Shown: positions 10,319 to 19,448, numbered from the stretch's first letter. The stretch: DNA of 64,000 bases from Parasphingorhabdus flavimaris (GCF_013371215.1 NZ_JABWMH010000001.1:124001-188000); one strand, 5' to 3'. Numbers and translations: made by a program. The notes: generated by a model from the letters alone, not told the origin.

Positions 10319-10963
10319 CTAGGCTGGATCTGTTCCGTCCCGGCCGCTTGTTTTCGCATTCACCATGGCAATCGCCTGCTGAATGGCGGCGTCTATAGTC
10401 AAATTGGTAGTATCTAGCAAGTCTGCATCTTCGGCGGGCTTGAGCGGTGCAGTGGCGCGATTCCGGTCGCGTTCGTCGCGCTGCAGGATGTCGGCCAATA
10501 TGTCATCAAAATTGACCCGTTCACCGCGCCGCTTCATCTCCTCGAAACGTCTGACGGCCCGCGCTTCGGACGAGGCGGTTACGAATAGTTTCACATCGGC
10601 ATCCGGCGCGATGACGGTGCCGATATCGCGGCCATCCAGAACCGCGCCGGCGGTTTGATAGGCAAAATCCTTCTGGTGTTTGTCCAGCGCCTGCCTCACC
10701 TCCGGATGGACCGAGACCCGGCTGGCCAGGCCGCCAATCACTTCGCTGCGCAGCGCCGGATTGTCGAGCAAGGTGCCGTCGAACACGCAAGCGGCCAATG
10801 CATCGGCGACATTGTCAGCATCGCCGCCTTGCTCCCTCAGGGTCCAGCCGACCGCGCGATAGAGCAGTCCGGTGTCGAGAAAGGGCAGGGCGAAATGCTT
10901 CGCCAATTCCTTGGAGATCGTGCCTTTCCCAGAGGCGGTCGGTCCATCCACGGCGATAATCAT
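10319..10963 (-). CDS. cmk: Cytidylate kinase
   Basis: This 214-residue protein phosphorylates CMP and dCMP with ATP. The P-loop is at residues 8-15 (GPTASGKG), the CMP-binding insert follows (LDTGLLYRAVG), and the pocket motif AVLDGRDIGTVIAPDADVK and the lid region RRFEEMKRRGE are in place. The start ATG at 10963 overlaps the stop of the upstream gene as ATGA, so translation is coupled. The arrangement aroA-cmk-rpsA is conserved widely in proteobacteria. An upstream extension of 21 residues is possible but would lie inside the preceding gene. Confidence 0.96.
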   Translation of the reverse strand: MIIAVDGPTASGKGTISKELAKHFALPFLDTGLLYRAVGWTLREQGGDADNVADALAACVFDGTLLDNPALRSEVIGGLASRVSVHPEVRQALDKHQKDFAYQTAGAVLDGRDIGTVIAPDADVKLFVTASSEARAVRRFEEMKRRGERVNFDDILADILQRDERDRNRATAPLKPAEDADLLDTTNLTIDAAIQQAIAMVNAKTSGRDGTDPA

Positions 10964-11220
10964 GATTGCTGCCTCTCGCGGTCGCGAAAGGCTTTCCATA
11001 GGCCGCCCAGAGCGATTGCGATCCACACCATTTCGAGCAGGAACGAAGCCAGATTGAAATGCACCATGAGCGAAATCGTCAGCAACAGCGCGCCGAGCAG
11101 GTTTGTGCCATTGTAGACGAACGCGTTCACCGCGGGGGCGTAGACATTATAGGCATAAGCAGAAACGATCATGACGCTGCCCGCTATGCCGATCACATTG
11201 GCTGTAAATCCGTCGAGCAT
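10960..11220 (-). CDS. CBU_0592-like small membrane protein
   Basis: This 86-residue protein has three hydrophobic segments (about residues 8-27, 38-54 and 58-77), glycine at the turns, and a basic C-terminal tail (KAFRDRERQQS). It resembles the CBU_0592 family of small membrane proteins. Its function is not known. It is inserted between aroA and cmk with overlaps on both sides (TGATG with aroA, ATGA with cmk), so it is translated as part of the operon. The family call rests on pattern and topology only. Confidence 0.7.
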   Translation of the reverse strand: MLDGFTANVIGIAGSVMIVSAYAYNVYAPAVNAFVYNGTNLLGALLLTISLMVHFNLASFLLEMVWIAIALGGLWKAFRDRERQQS

Positions 11221-12566
11221 CAGGACGCGAGCGTCGCGAGGAGATTTTCGAACCCGGGAAAGCTGGTCTGGGTCGGGGTGATGTCATCGATTGCAAGGCC
11301 GGACTTGGTCGCCAGCCCGGCGATTGCGAAACTCATCGCGATGCGATGGTCCAGCGCGGTCTCGATCATTGCCTTCGCTTTTCCGCCAGACAAAGTTTTT
11401 CCGCCGCTTCCCTCGATGGTCAGGCCGTCTTCTTTTTCGGTCAGCTTCACGCCGAGAAGCTCCAGACCCTTTGCCATTTGTGACAGGCGGTCGGATTCCT
11501 TGACCCGCAATTCGTGGAGGCCGCTGGTGATGGTCTGGCCGCTCGCCATCGCGGCGGCGATGAACAATATCGGAAATTCGTCGATCATGCTGGGCGCGAT
11601 TTTTGCAGGCACGTCGATTCCGGTGAGCGCGCTGTGCCTGACGTGGATGTCCGCGACCGGTTCGCCGCCGACCGTGCGCTTCTTCGCGAAGCGGATATCG
11701 CCGCCCATATCGCGCAACACGTCGAACAGGCCGGTGCGCGTCGGATTGATGCCGACATTTTCGATGACGATATCCGATCCGGGCACAATCAATGCCGCAA
11801 CCACCATGAAAGCGGCGGATGAAGGATCGCCCGGCACCTTGATCTTTTGCGGCTTGAGTTCCGCTTCGCCGGTCAGGGATATGATCCGGCAATCATCGGC
11901 GTCTGTTTCGACCTGGATGTCCGCGCCAAATCCCCTGAGCATGGTTTCGCTATGATCGCGGGTCAGCACCGGTTCGATGATTCGGGTAATGCCGGGGGTG
12001 TTGAGACCGGCCAGCAATATTGCCGACTTCACCTGTGCGGAGGCCACCGGGAGGCGATATTCCAGCGGAATCGCCGGGCAAATACCTCTGACGGTCAGCG
12101 GCATGCAGGCTTTATGATCCGACGTCTCGCGCGCCTGGATGTCCGCGCCCATCCGGGAAAGCGGTTCGATGATCCGTCCCATCGGCCGTTTCGACAGGCT
12201 GGCATCGCCGGTAAAGGTGGTGGTGATCCCATGGGATGCAACCAGCCCCATCAGCAATCGCGCCGATGTCCCGCTATTGCCCATGTCGAGCGCGTTTTCC
12301 GGCTGTATCAGGCCGCCGACGCCGACGCCGTGAACCGTCCAGACATCGTCCTTTTTCTCGATCCTTGCCCCCATCGCCCGCAGTGCATCGGCGGTTGCCA
12401 GGACATCTTCGCCTTCGAGCAGTCCGGTAATCCGGCTTTTGCCGATCGCCAGAGTCGATAATATCAACGCCCGGTGCGAAATCGATTTGTCGCCCGGCAC
12501 GGAAATTTTGCCCGAAAGCGGGCCAGACGGCTTGAACGTTACTGGCTGAGGAGTGTTGCTGGTCAT
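11220..12566 (-). CDS. aroA: 3-phosphoshikimate 1-carboxyvinyltransferase (EPSP synthase)
   Basis: The protein is 448 residues. It condenses phosphoenolpyruvate with shikimate 3-phosphate, the sixth step of the shikimate pathway. Motifs present are VPGDKSISHRALIL (N-terminal PEP/shikimate site), LDMGNSGTSARLLMG, the SxQxKSAILLAG block (SAQVKSAILLAGL) and RVKESDR near the C-terminus. In the NSGTSAR loop the residue after GNSG is threonine-serine-alanine-arginine, which resembles class II enzymes; this is an observation, not a test of inhibitor sensitivity. The ATG at 12566 is chosen over an upstream frame that is not family-like. It is first in the aroA-CBU_0592-cmk-rpsA run. Confidence 0.96.
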   Translation of the reverse strand: MTSNTPQPVTFKPSGPLSGKISVPGDKSISHRALILSTLAIGKSRITGLLEGEDVLATADALRAMGARIEKKDDVWTVHGVGVGGLIQPENALDMGNSGTSARLLMGLVASHGITTTFTGDASLSKRPMGRIIEPLSRMGADIQARETSDHKACMPLTVRGICPAIPLEYRLPVASAQVKSAILLAGLNTPGITRIIEPVLTRDHSETMLRGFGADIQVETDADDCRIISLTGEAELKPQKIKVPGDPSSAAFMVVAALIVPGSDIVIENVGINPTRTGLFDVLRDMGGDIRFAKKRTVGGEPVADIHVRHSALTGIDVPAKIAPSMIDEFPILFIAAAMASGQTITSGLHELRVKESDRLSQMAKGLELLGVKLTEKEDGLTIEGSGGKTLSGGKAKAMIETALDHRIAMSFAIAGLATKSGLAIDDITPTQTSFPGFENLLATLAS

Positions 12567-12751
12567 GACAGAGCTTTGTTTGCGGAACGCACAAATGATT
12601 CGTGCAGGAAAATCAAACGGCTTTTGACAGCGCTGCAAAGCTATGGCAAGGCGCGCCGGATTTCGCGGCTGATTTAGATAAAACTTGAATCGCCGCTGTA
12701 GAGACTTAAACCAATCAACGACTTGATTTAGACAGGATTTGGACACCAGCC

Positions 12752-13078
12752 ATGGTTAAACCGGAATGGGGCACAAAACGCACATGCCCGAAATGTGGAA
12801 CGCGCTTTTACGATCTGGGCAAAGAAGACCCGGCAACTTGCGTTGAATGCGGGGAAAGCTTTGTTCCCGAAGCCGTTCTGAAATCCAAGCAGCCTATGCC
12901 TTTCGAAGCCGCGCCCAAGAAGGATGCGAAGAAGGAAGAGGATTCGGTCGACGATGATGATCTGGACGTCAACATCGACGATGATGAACCGTCCCCGGAC
13001 AATGAAGTCGATCTCGGCGGTGACGATGATCTGGGTGTCAGCAAAGGCAAAGGCGACGACGAGCCTGACGATACGTAA
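12752..13078 (+). CDS. TIGR02300 family protein (FYDLN acidic protein)
   Basis: This 108-residue protein begins with a zinc-ribbon-like module: CPKCGTRFYDLGKEDPATCVECG (two CxxC pairs at about residues 12-15 and 31-34), followed by a linker rich in lysine and a strongly acidic C-terminal half made of D and E runs. This is the TIGR02300 family, almost confined to alphaproteobacteria, whose role is unknown. It is divergent from aroA and upstream of tRNA-Ala, an arrangement seen in many alphaproteobacteria. The acidic tail may make it run anomalously on gels and bind basic partners. Confidence 0.92.
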   Translation: MVKPEWGTKRTCPKCGTRFYDLGKEDPATCVECGESFVPEAVLKSKQPMPFEAAPKKDAKKEEDSVDDDDLDVNIDDDEPSPDNEVDLGGDDDLGVSKGKGDDEPDDT

Positions 13079-13129
13079 TTTTTGATTTGCTTTTTGAAGG
13101 GCGTCTGGATTAAAGGCGCTCTTCCATTG

Positions 13130-13205
13130 GGGGCCTTAGCTCAGCTGGGAGAGCGCTTCGCTGGCAGCGAAGAGGTCAGCGGTTCGATCCCGCTAGGCTC
13201 CACCA
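13130..13205 (+). tRNA. tRNA-Ala (anticodon GGC)
   Basis: The acceptor stem GGGGCCT pairs with AGGCTCC (one G-T wobble), followed by A and an encoded CCA. The D arm contains TTAGCTCAGCTGGGAGAGC. The anticodon stem CTTCG/CGAAG holds the loop CTGGCAG, giving GGC. The T arm contains CAGCGGTTCGATCCCGCT. It is 76 bases including CCA. Confidence 0.97.
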
Positions 13206-13291
13206 ACCTTCGCTCGCTTTGCGAGCTACGGTTGGAAGACTAATTTCCTTCTCCCGCGCAATATTGTCTGGAAATCGGAACGAGCGTAGGT

Positions 13292-13321
13292 TGCCCGCCG
13301 AAGCCTTGGCGAAGGAGGGCA
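13292..13321. repeat. REP-like palindrome upstream of GIY-YIG gene
   Basis: This 30-base imperfect palindrome has ends TGCCC/GGGCA and the core GCCGAAGCCTTGGCGAAGG. The same core recurs at 24763-24782 in front of soxR. Its right arm contains AAGGAGGG, which sits close enough to the ATG at 13330 to act as ribosome binding site of the GIY-YIG gene. Confidence 0.75.
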
Positions 13322-13329
13322 GTATCGGC

Positions 13330-13572
13330 ATGCACTATGTATGTTATCTCCAGAGTGTTGCATTTCCGGATCAGTATTACACTGGTTTGACGAACGATGT
13401 TCAAGCCCGATTGGCTGAACATAATGCTGGAAAATCCAGATATACGGCCAAGTTTAAACCTTGGATGCTTCTTTCATTCCACTATTTTGTTTCCGAGGAA
13501 ACCGCATTGGCATTCGAAAAATATCTGAAAACCGGCTCCGGTAGAGCATTGGCGAGAAAGCAGTTCCGATAA
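13330..13572 (+). CDS. GIY-YIG nuclease family protein
   Basis: This 80-residue protein has the compact GIY-YIG fold of the UPF0213/YhbQ type: YVCYLQS (variant GIY strand), YYTGLTNDVQARLAEHNAGKS (variant YIG strand with conserved arginine), and FEKYLKTGSGRALARK (the glutamate-lysine helix). The canonical GIY is replaced by VCYL and YIG by YTG, which is common in this branch. Function is uncertain; members are implicated in DNA ends or repair. A ribosome-binding-like AAGGAGG is supplied by the palindromic repeat just upstream. The gene ends three bases before the HI0933-like gene. Confidence 0.9.
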   Translation: MHYVCYLQSVAFPDQYYTGLTNDVQARLAEHNAGKSRYTAKFKPWMLLSFHYFVSEETALAFEKYLKTGSGRALARKQFR

Positions 13573-13575
13573 TTC

Positions 13576-14760
13576 ATGGCCAATCTCCCAACCCATCATG
13601 ACGCAATCATACTCGGAGCCGGTGGCGCCGGGCTTATGTGTGCAGCCGTGGCCGGCCAGCGCGGGCGGAATGTTTTGCTGATCGATCATGCCGACGAGCC
13701 GGGCAAGAAAATCCTGATTTCCGGCGGCGGGCGCTGCAATTTCACCAATATTGGCACTTCGCCCGATCGCTATTTGTCGCAGAACAGGCATTTCGCGAAA
13801 TCGGCCTTGAGCCGTTATACGGCTGCCGATTTCATCGCGCTGGTCGATCGCCATGGCATCGACTGGCACGAAAAAACGCTGGGCCAGCTGTTCTGCGACG
13901 GCTCGGCGCGGCAGATTGTCGATATGTTGCTGGCGGAATGTCCTGAACAAGCCGTCACAATGTCCTTTGGCAAGGCGATCACCGATATCAGTCACAGCGA
14001 TGGCCGCTACCGGGTGGAATATGGCGGAGAAACCGCTTTCGCTCCGTCCCTGGTGATTGCCACCGGCGGTCCTTCGATCCCGAAAATGGGCGCGACCGGA
14101 TTCGCTTATGATCTGGCGCGCAAATTCGGGCTGAAGATAGTCGAACCGCGGCCAGCGCTGGTGCCATTGACCCTGGGCGGGGAAGAGACCCTGTTCCGGT
14201 CCTTGTCCGGCGTATCCGCTCCCGTGACCGCGCGCTGCGGAAAAACCGCATTTCGGGAAGCCGCTCTGTTTACCCACAAGGGCTTGTCGGGGCCGGCGAT
14301 TCTCCAGATTTCATCCTATTGGCAGCATGGCGAATCGGTCGAAATCGATTTTCTGCCCGATTTGCAGAGTGACTGGCTCAGTCAGGCCAAGAAACAATTG
14401 CCCCGCCTGTCGCTGAAAAAGGCAATCAACGCCCATTTGCCGACCCGCCTGACCGAGACGCTGATCGAACGGATCGCCCTCGAAGGAGAGCTGGGGAATC
14501 TCACAGACAAGAAGCTGGACGAGGCGGCGCGCCGCCTGTCCCACTGGCGCTTCATGCCCAACGGGACCGAGGGTTTTGCCAAGGCCGAAGTCACCGCTGG
14601 CGGGATAAGTACAGCGGAGATTTCGTCCAAAAATATGGAAGCTGGTCAAGTGCCGGGTTTATATGCTATTGGCGAAGCGGTTGATGTTACCGGCTGGCTC
14701 GGTGGCTATAATTTTCAATGGGCTTGGGCGAGTGGCCATGCTGCCGGCAAGGCAATATGA
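13576..14760 (+). CDS. HI0933-like NAD(P)/FAD-dependent oxidoreductase
   Basis: This 394-residue flavoprotein belongs to the HI0933/YhiN family. The N-terminal Rossmann site GAGGAGLMCA (residues 15-24), the family signature KKILISGGGRCNFTN (residues 43-57), the second glycine motif VIATGGPSIPKMGATG, and the C-terminal FAD site LYAIGEAVDVTGWLGGYNFQWAWASG are all present. Members bind FAD, but the physiological reaction is still poorly defined. The ATG at 13576 lies three bases after the GIY-YIG stop, so the two may be one transcript. Confidence 0.94.
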   Translation: MANLPTHHDAIILGAGGAGLMCAAVAGQRGRNVLLIDHADEPGKKILISGGGRCNFTNIGTSPDRYLSQNRHFAKSALSRYTAADFIALVDRHGIDWHEKTLGQLFCDGSARQIVDMLLAECPEQAVTMSFGKAITDISHSDGRYRVEYGGETAFAPSLVIATGGPSIPKMGATGFAYDLARKFGLKIVEPRPALVPLTLGGEETLFRSLSGVSAPVTARCGKTAFREAALFTHKGLSGPAILQISSYWQHGESVEIDFLPDLQSDWLSQAKKQLPRLSLKKAINAHLPTRLTETLIERIALEGELGNLTDKKLDEAARRLSHWRFMPNGTEGFAKAEVTAGGISTAEISSKNMEAGQVPGLYAIGEAVDVTGWLGGYNFQWAWASGHAAGKAI

Positions 14761-14859
14761 TCCCCAGCGCGGACCGTTTAATAACAACATATTCTTCATA
14801 AACCGCAGGCGACTGGCAGTTCCGCGCGGCTTTCACATTTGCCACGGAATACAGATATT

Positions 14860-16833
14860 ATGCCTTTCTCGAAATTATCGCCGCTTCTCGCAGAAGCGCT
14901 TGCGGCGCACGAATATGACAAGCCCACGCCGGTTCAGGCCGCTGTGCTGGAACCCGAAGCGGATGGCCGCGACCTTATCGTGTCTGCCCAGACCGGCTCC
15001 GGCAAGACCGTCGCCTTTGGTCTGGCGATGGCACCGCAATTGCTCGACGACAACGGGCGCTTCCCGTTTCTGGTCGAACCGCTGGCTCTGGTCATCGCGC
15101 CGACTCGCGAACTTGCTCTGCAGGTGAGTCGCGAACTGACCTGGCTCTATCAGCCTGCCGGTGCGCAAATCGCGACCTGCGTTGGCGGTATGGATGCTTC
15201 CAAGGAGCGGCGTACGCTGCGCCGCGGTGCGCATGTCATCGTTGGTACACCGGGCCGCCTGCGCGACCATCTCGAACGCGGCGCGCTCGACCTCAAAAAC
15301 CTGCGGGCGGCGGTTCTCGATGAGGCCGATGAAATGCTCGACATGGGCTTCCGCGAAGATCTCGAAGAAATTCTCGATGCAACCGGCGAAAAGCGTCGGA
15401 CCTTGCTGTTCTCGGCAACCATTCCGAAACCGATCATCAACCTCGCAAAACGCTATCAGAATGACGCGCTGCGCATTTCTACCGTCGGCGAAGACCGCGG
15501 CCATGGCGACATTGCCTATCAGGCGATCACCGTTGCGCCGGCTGACACCGAGAATGCCGTTGTCAACCTGCTGCGCTTCCATGAAGCGGAATCAGCGATG
15601 CTGTTCTGCGCCACGCGCGAAGCGGTGCGCCGTCTCCACGCCAGCCTGGTCGATCGCGGTTTCAGTGCCGTGGCGCTGTCCGGTGAACATACGCAGAGCG
15701 AACGCAACCAGGCGATGCAAGCCCTGCGCAGCAAACGCGCGCGGGTCTGCGTGGCAACCGATGTTGCCGCCCGTGGCCTCGATTTGCCGACCCTGAGCCT
15801 CGTTGTGCATGTCGATATGCCGCGCGATGCCGAGACATTGCAGCATCGCTCCGGTCGTACCGGACGGGCTGGCAAGAAGGGTACGGCGGTTATCATCGTG
15901 CCTTACCAGCGGCGCAAGCGCGTTGAATCCATGCTGCGCGGCGCGAAAATCAATGCCGAGTGGAAAGATGCGCCGACGCGTGCCGACATTCGCAAGAATG
16001 ACGCCGAGCGGCTGATCGAAACCTTGCTGCAGCCGGTCGAGATTGACGAGGATGATCTGGCATTGGCGAAACGCCTGATGGCGGAAAAAACGCCGGAAGA
16101 AATCGCGGCGATGCTGGTTCAGTCGCACCGCGCGAAAATGCCGGCGCCGGAGCAGATGCTCGATCGCGGTGCCCAGTCGCAACCCGCGCCAGGCGGTCCG
16201 CGTCCGGGATTTGAAGACACGGTCTGGTTCAAGATGAACGTCGGTCACAATCAGCGGGCAGACGCACGCTGGCTATTGCCGGTATTGTGTCGCCGGGGCC
16301 ATATCACCAAGAATGAAATCGGTGCGATCCGGATCAACGGCGACGATACATTGTTCGAAATTCCGCGCCGGGTGGTGGACAAATTTACCGCCGCCATCGC
16401 GGAAAAAAGAGAAGCCGGCGGGGATGATACCGATGATATCGTGATCACCCAGTTCGAGGGCAAGCCACGCGACGAAGCCAAGCGCAACCGCAAGGGCGGC
16501 CGCGGCGACGGTGGTGGCCAGCGCGACTATAGCAACGCCAGCAAGAAGCGAGGCGGCAAGCAGTTCGGCAAGAACAAGTTTGGCGACAAGAAATTCGGTG
16601 ACAAACCGGGTGGTGGCGGCAAGCCTTACCAGAAGCGCAAGCCCGACGGTGAAGGCGGTTCTGACGGTAGCGGACCAAAGCGCGAATTTGGCGGCGGTTT
16701 CAAAAAGAAATCCGATTTCAAAGGTGATCGCAAATCCGGTTCCGGCGGCAATTTCGGCGGTGGCGACAAAAAGCCGCATCGCGGGAAGCGGCCGTTTGAA
16801 GGCGGAAAGTCCCGCGAACCCAAAGCCGACTGA
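14860..16833 (+). CDS. DEAD-box ATP-dependent RNA helicase (DeaD/CsdA-like)
   Basis: The 657-residue helicase has all core motifs: AQTGSGKT (I), PTRELA (Ia), GTPGR (Ib), DEAD (II), SAT (III), ARGLDL (V) and HRSGRTGRAG (VI). After the two RecA domains (about residues 1-370) comes a DbpA-type RNA-binding domain (about 450-530), which suggests action on structured RNA such as rRNA. The last 120 residues are a low-complexity G/K/D/R tail that could bind RNA and phase-separate; its repeat KFGDKKFGDK is visible. The start ATG at 14860 gives MPFSKLSPLLAEAL; an in-frame ATG further upstream is weaker. It is followed after 8 bases by yaiI. Confidence 0.94.
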   Translation: MPFSKLSPLLAEALAAHEYDKPTPVQAAVLEPEADGRDLIVSAQTGSGKTVAFGLAMAPQLLDDNGRFPFLVEPLALVIAPTRELALQVSRELTWLYQPAGAQIATCVGGMDASKERRTLRRGAHVIVGTPGRLRDHLERGALDLKNLRAAVLDEADEMLDMGFREDLEEILDATGEKRRTLLFSATIPKPIINLAKRYQNDALRISTVGEDRGHGDIAYQAITVAPADTENAVVNLLRFHEAESAMLFCATREAVRRLHASLVDRGFSAVALSGEHTQSERNQAMQALRSKRARVCVATDVAARGLDLPTLSLVVHVDMPRDAETLQHRSGRTGRAGKKGTAVIIVPYQRRKRVESMLRGAKINAEWKDAPTRADIRKNDAERLIETLLQPVEIDEDDLALAKRLMAEKTPEEIAAMLVQSHRAKMPAPEQMLDRGAQSQPAPGGPRPGFEDTVWFKMNVGHNQRADARWLLPVLCRRGHITKNEIGAIRINGDDTLFEIPRRVVDKFTAAIAEKREAGGDDTDDIVITQFEGKPRDEAKRNRKGGRGDGGGQRDYSNASKKRGGKQFGKNKFGDKKFGDKPGGGGKPYQKRKPDGEGGSDGSGPKREFGGGFKKKSDFKGDRKSGSGGNFGGGDKKPHRGKRPFEGGKSREPKAD

Positions 16834-16841
16834 ATTAAACG

Positions 16842-17309
16842 ATGACCACTGCCATCCAGATATTGGTTGATGCGGACGCCTGCCCGGTAAAGGAAGAAAT
16901 TTACCGGGTGGCGGACCGCCATCAGGTGGCGGTGGTGATTGTCAGCAACAGCCCGTTCCGGGTGCCCGATCATCCGCTGTTCAGCCGCGTGGTGGTCAGC
17001 GATGCATTCGATGCTGCCGACGACTATGTCGCCGAACGCGCCGGGGCTCGCACGATCGTGGTCACCTCCGACATATTGCTGGCCGACCGCTGCGTGAAGG
17101 CAGGGGCGTCTGTCCTCGGTTCCAACGGCAAGCCGTTCACCGCCGATTCTATTGGCGCAGCGGTCGCGACACGCGCGATCATGGCCGATCTGCGCGCTGG
17201 CATAGGAACAGAGAATATCGGCGGCCCGCCGCCATTCAGCAAAGCCGATCGCTCGCGCTTTCTGTCGTCACTCGATGAAATACTGGTGCGGCTGAAGCGC
17301 CGCGGCTAG
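16842..17309 (+). CDS. YaiI/YqxD family protein (UPF0178)
   Basis: The 155-residue protein matches UPF0178 along its length: ILVDADACPVKEEIYRVADRH near the start (acidic D-x-D-A-C-P signature), VVVSDAFDAADDYVAERA, TSDILLADRCVKAGA and the terminal IGGPPPFSKADRSRFLSSLDE. The fold is PIN-like, with conserved aspartates that could bind metal, so a nuclease role has been proposed but not shown. It follows the helicase by 8 bases, so the pair may be co-expressed. Its stop overlaps the converging DUF11 gene through one CTAG. Confidence 0.93.
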   Translation: MTTAIQILVDADACPVKEEIYRVADRHQVAVVIVSNSPFRVPDHPLFSRVVVSDAFDAADDYVAERAGARTIVVTSDILLADRCVKAGASVLGSNGKPFTADSIGAAVATRAIMADLRAGIGTENIGGPPPFSKADRSRFLSSLDEILVRLKRRG

Positions 17310-19330
17310 TCTATTGTGACCCGAAAGGTAAGCGCGAAGCTGCTCGCCGGTCCCAGGGTCGCTGCAGTCGCGGTGAGCGTGGTTCCGGCCAATGACGCGC
17401 CATAGGGGTCGCTTTCGTCGGCGCCGGCAGCATTGTCATCCTCCACCGTCGCCGCCGATCCGCAATTGCTGCCGCTCCTCATCGTCCCCGGCGTGTAAGT
17501 GAAGGCGCCGGCAAGGCTGTCGGTCGCGACTATGGAAGCGGCGCTTGCCGACCCGCTGTTGCTGATCAGGATGCAATATTGGACGATGGCGCCCGGGATA
17601 CGCTTGGGATTGGTCGTGCCGTTGACCGGGTCGCTGATGATCGAGCTGATCTTGGTGACGCTCATGGTGGTCGCCGGACGGCAGAAATTGATATCATGGA
17701 TCGAAATGGCTTGTCCGTCCGGATCGGCCGGTGCTGTCGTGTGGTTGCCATAGATGATTTCGACCCGGTCGACAGGAGAGGTAAAGGTAACCACGACATT
17801 GCCATTGGCCGAATTGGAATTGGATCCGGCATCACCAATCGCGACATTGCCGGTGACATAGTTGGCGACCCCGTTGGTGAGCGTCGGATAAACGGTCGCA
17901 CCATTGAACCTGCCGACGACCGTCAGCTTGTCGGAAAAATCATTATTGGCATAGTCGATGTCGAAAACCGTGAACTGAAGCCCCGGTACCGCCGTCGGCA
18001 GGGTCAGCAGGGTCGTTGCCGTCTGCGTCTGATTGGTGAACTGCAGGTTCTGGTAAAGCGACTGCTCGGTACTGGCGAGGCTGCCATAATTGTTGCTGTT
18101 CACGGCGGGCGAGCCATCGTCATAGGTGCCGCCCGTGTTGCTGATGTTGAAATTGATCGAACCGATACCGGCTACCGTATAGCTGTTATTGGTCGAACCA
18201 CCCACCCATGCCTTGCCGTTCCAGTCGAACAATATCTGGTTGGACACCGGACAGACGCTGGTCAGGCTGGGCGGAATGCCTGCCGTGCGCGAACCCGATA
18301 CGGTGAAAGACCGGCTGGCGTAGTCATCTTCGCCGGTAATGCCGTTGTTGGGCGATGAATCCGGATCAGCCCGATTGGATGACGCGACTTCGGCGGTGTT
18401 GGTAACCGTGGCTCCCGATGTCGCCGTGACGTTGACCGTTATGCTGATGGCGCGTGTCTGTCCGGGCGCAATCGACGGCACCGTCCATATGCCCGTGCCG
18501 CTGTCATAGGTTCCGTAGCCGGACGCGCTGACGAAGGTCACGCCGAGCGGCAGCATGTCATTGACCGTCGCTGCAGCGGTCTGGTTCGATGCGGCGGAGT
18601 TGGTGAGGGAGAGCGTGTAGGTGACATTGGCACCGTTCGCGGGGGTCGCATTGCTGACCGTCTTGGCGAGCGACAAGTCGGCAAAATTGGTCGGTGCTGA
18701 AGTCAGCCACAAGTCTGCTCTCAGAAAATTCCCGTCGTCGGCGGCCGGGTACATGTCGCAGATTTCCATGCGCCAGGTCCCGATCGAATTTTGTCCGTCG
18801 AATACGCTCAACGGGTTGTTGGGAGCATATTGTCGCTCATAGCTCGTGGTTGGAGGGTTCGGCGTCGGGGTTAAACTGTCGTTACCATGCGTCCCGCTGT
18901 TTACCACAGGGCTGAACTCGTCGCTCAGCCGGACGTTCAGATTATTGTTTCCCCCCGAGGTTGTGCCAACGACCAGAATGGCGCGCGTTCCTGCAGGGGA
19001 TTGCAAAATGACCTGGATATCTGTGCGATAGGCATGGGAAGCGAGAAAACCCAGATCGACGTCGGCAACGGTAAAATTGGTGCCGACCGAAAAATTCTTT
19101 ACCAGGGGCGACCCTCCGGTCCCACCGGTTCCGGTTCCGCAAGTGCGTGCAGCGACAATATCGTTCGAGCCGCCGGGCTCGCTGATCGTATATTGAGTGA
19201 CGATCTGGGCCCTGACGGTCGTGGAGAAGGATAGGGCAGCACAAATCAAGACGAGGCAGGAAAGCATCTTTCCCACCGCGACTAAATTCCTCGGGATGGT
19301 CAGTCCCGGAAAATCTTGTCCCCACTTCAT
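17306..19330 (-). CDS. Secreted protein with P-domain and DUF11 repeats
   Basis: This 674-residue exported protein has a signal peptide in the first 42 residues (cleavage near VRA-Q). Residues about 50-210 form a proprotein-convertase P-domain (HAYRTDIQVILQSPAGT, DGQNSIGTWRMEICD). Next is a DUF11 beta-sandwich (about 215-330, LSLAKTVSNATPANGANVTY and TVNDMLPLGV), a middle beta-rich region with several asparagine-rich stretches (375-550), and a second DUF11-like domain at the C-terminus. There is no protease domain, membrane anchor or obvious sorting signal. A role in adhesion or surface architecture is inferred. A shorter start at residue 22 is possible. Confidence 0.85.
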   Translation of the reverse strand: MKWGQDFPGLTIPRNLVAVGKMLSCLVLICAALSFSTTVRAQIVTQYTISEPGGSNDIVAARTCGTGTGGTGGSPLVKNFSVGTNFTVADVDLGFLASHAYRTDIQVILQSPAGTRAILVVGTTSGGNNNLNVRLSDEFSPVVNSGTHGNDSLTPTPNPPTTSYERQYAPNNPLSVFDGQNSIGTWRMEICDMYPAADDGNFLRADLWLTSAPTNFADLSLAKTVSNATPANGANVTYTLSLTNSAASNQTAAATVNDMLPLGVTFVSASGYGTYDSGTGIWTVPSIAPGQTRAISITVNVTATSGATVTNTAEVASSNRADPDSSPNNGITGEDDYASRSFTVSGSRTAGIPPSLTSVCPVSNQILFDWNGKAWVGGSTNNSYTVAGIGSINFNISNTGGTYDDGSPAVNSNNYGSLASTEQSLYQNLQFTNQTQTATTLLTLPTAVPGLQFTVFDIDYANNDFSDKLTVVGRFNGATVYPTLTNGVANYVTGNVAIGDAGSNSNSANGNVVVTFTSPVDRVEIIYGNHTTAPADPDGQAISIHDINFCRPATTMSVTKISSIISDPVNGTTNPKRIPGAIVQYCILISNSGSASAASIVATDSLAGAFTYTPGTMRSGSNCGSAATVEDDNAAGADESDPYGASLAGTTLTATAATLGPASSFALTFRVTID

Positions 19331-19448
19331 GGTCCAGATAGGTAGAGGAATACCCTGAAAAATTGGTTAAATTTCGGTTTCTCCACGTTAATTTAGACGA
19401 TTATACAAATCGGAACCTTGTCGCCGATTCCGTGCCAACCAAGGGTTT

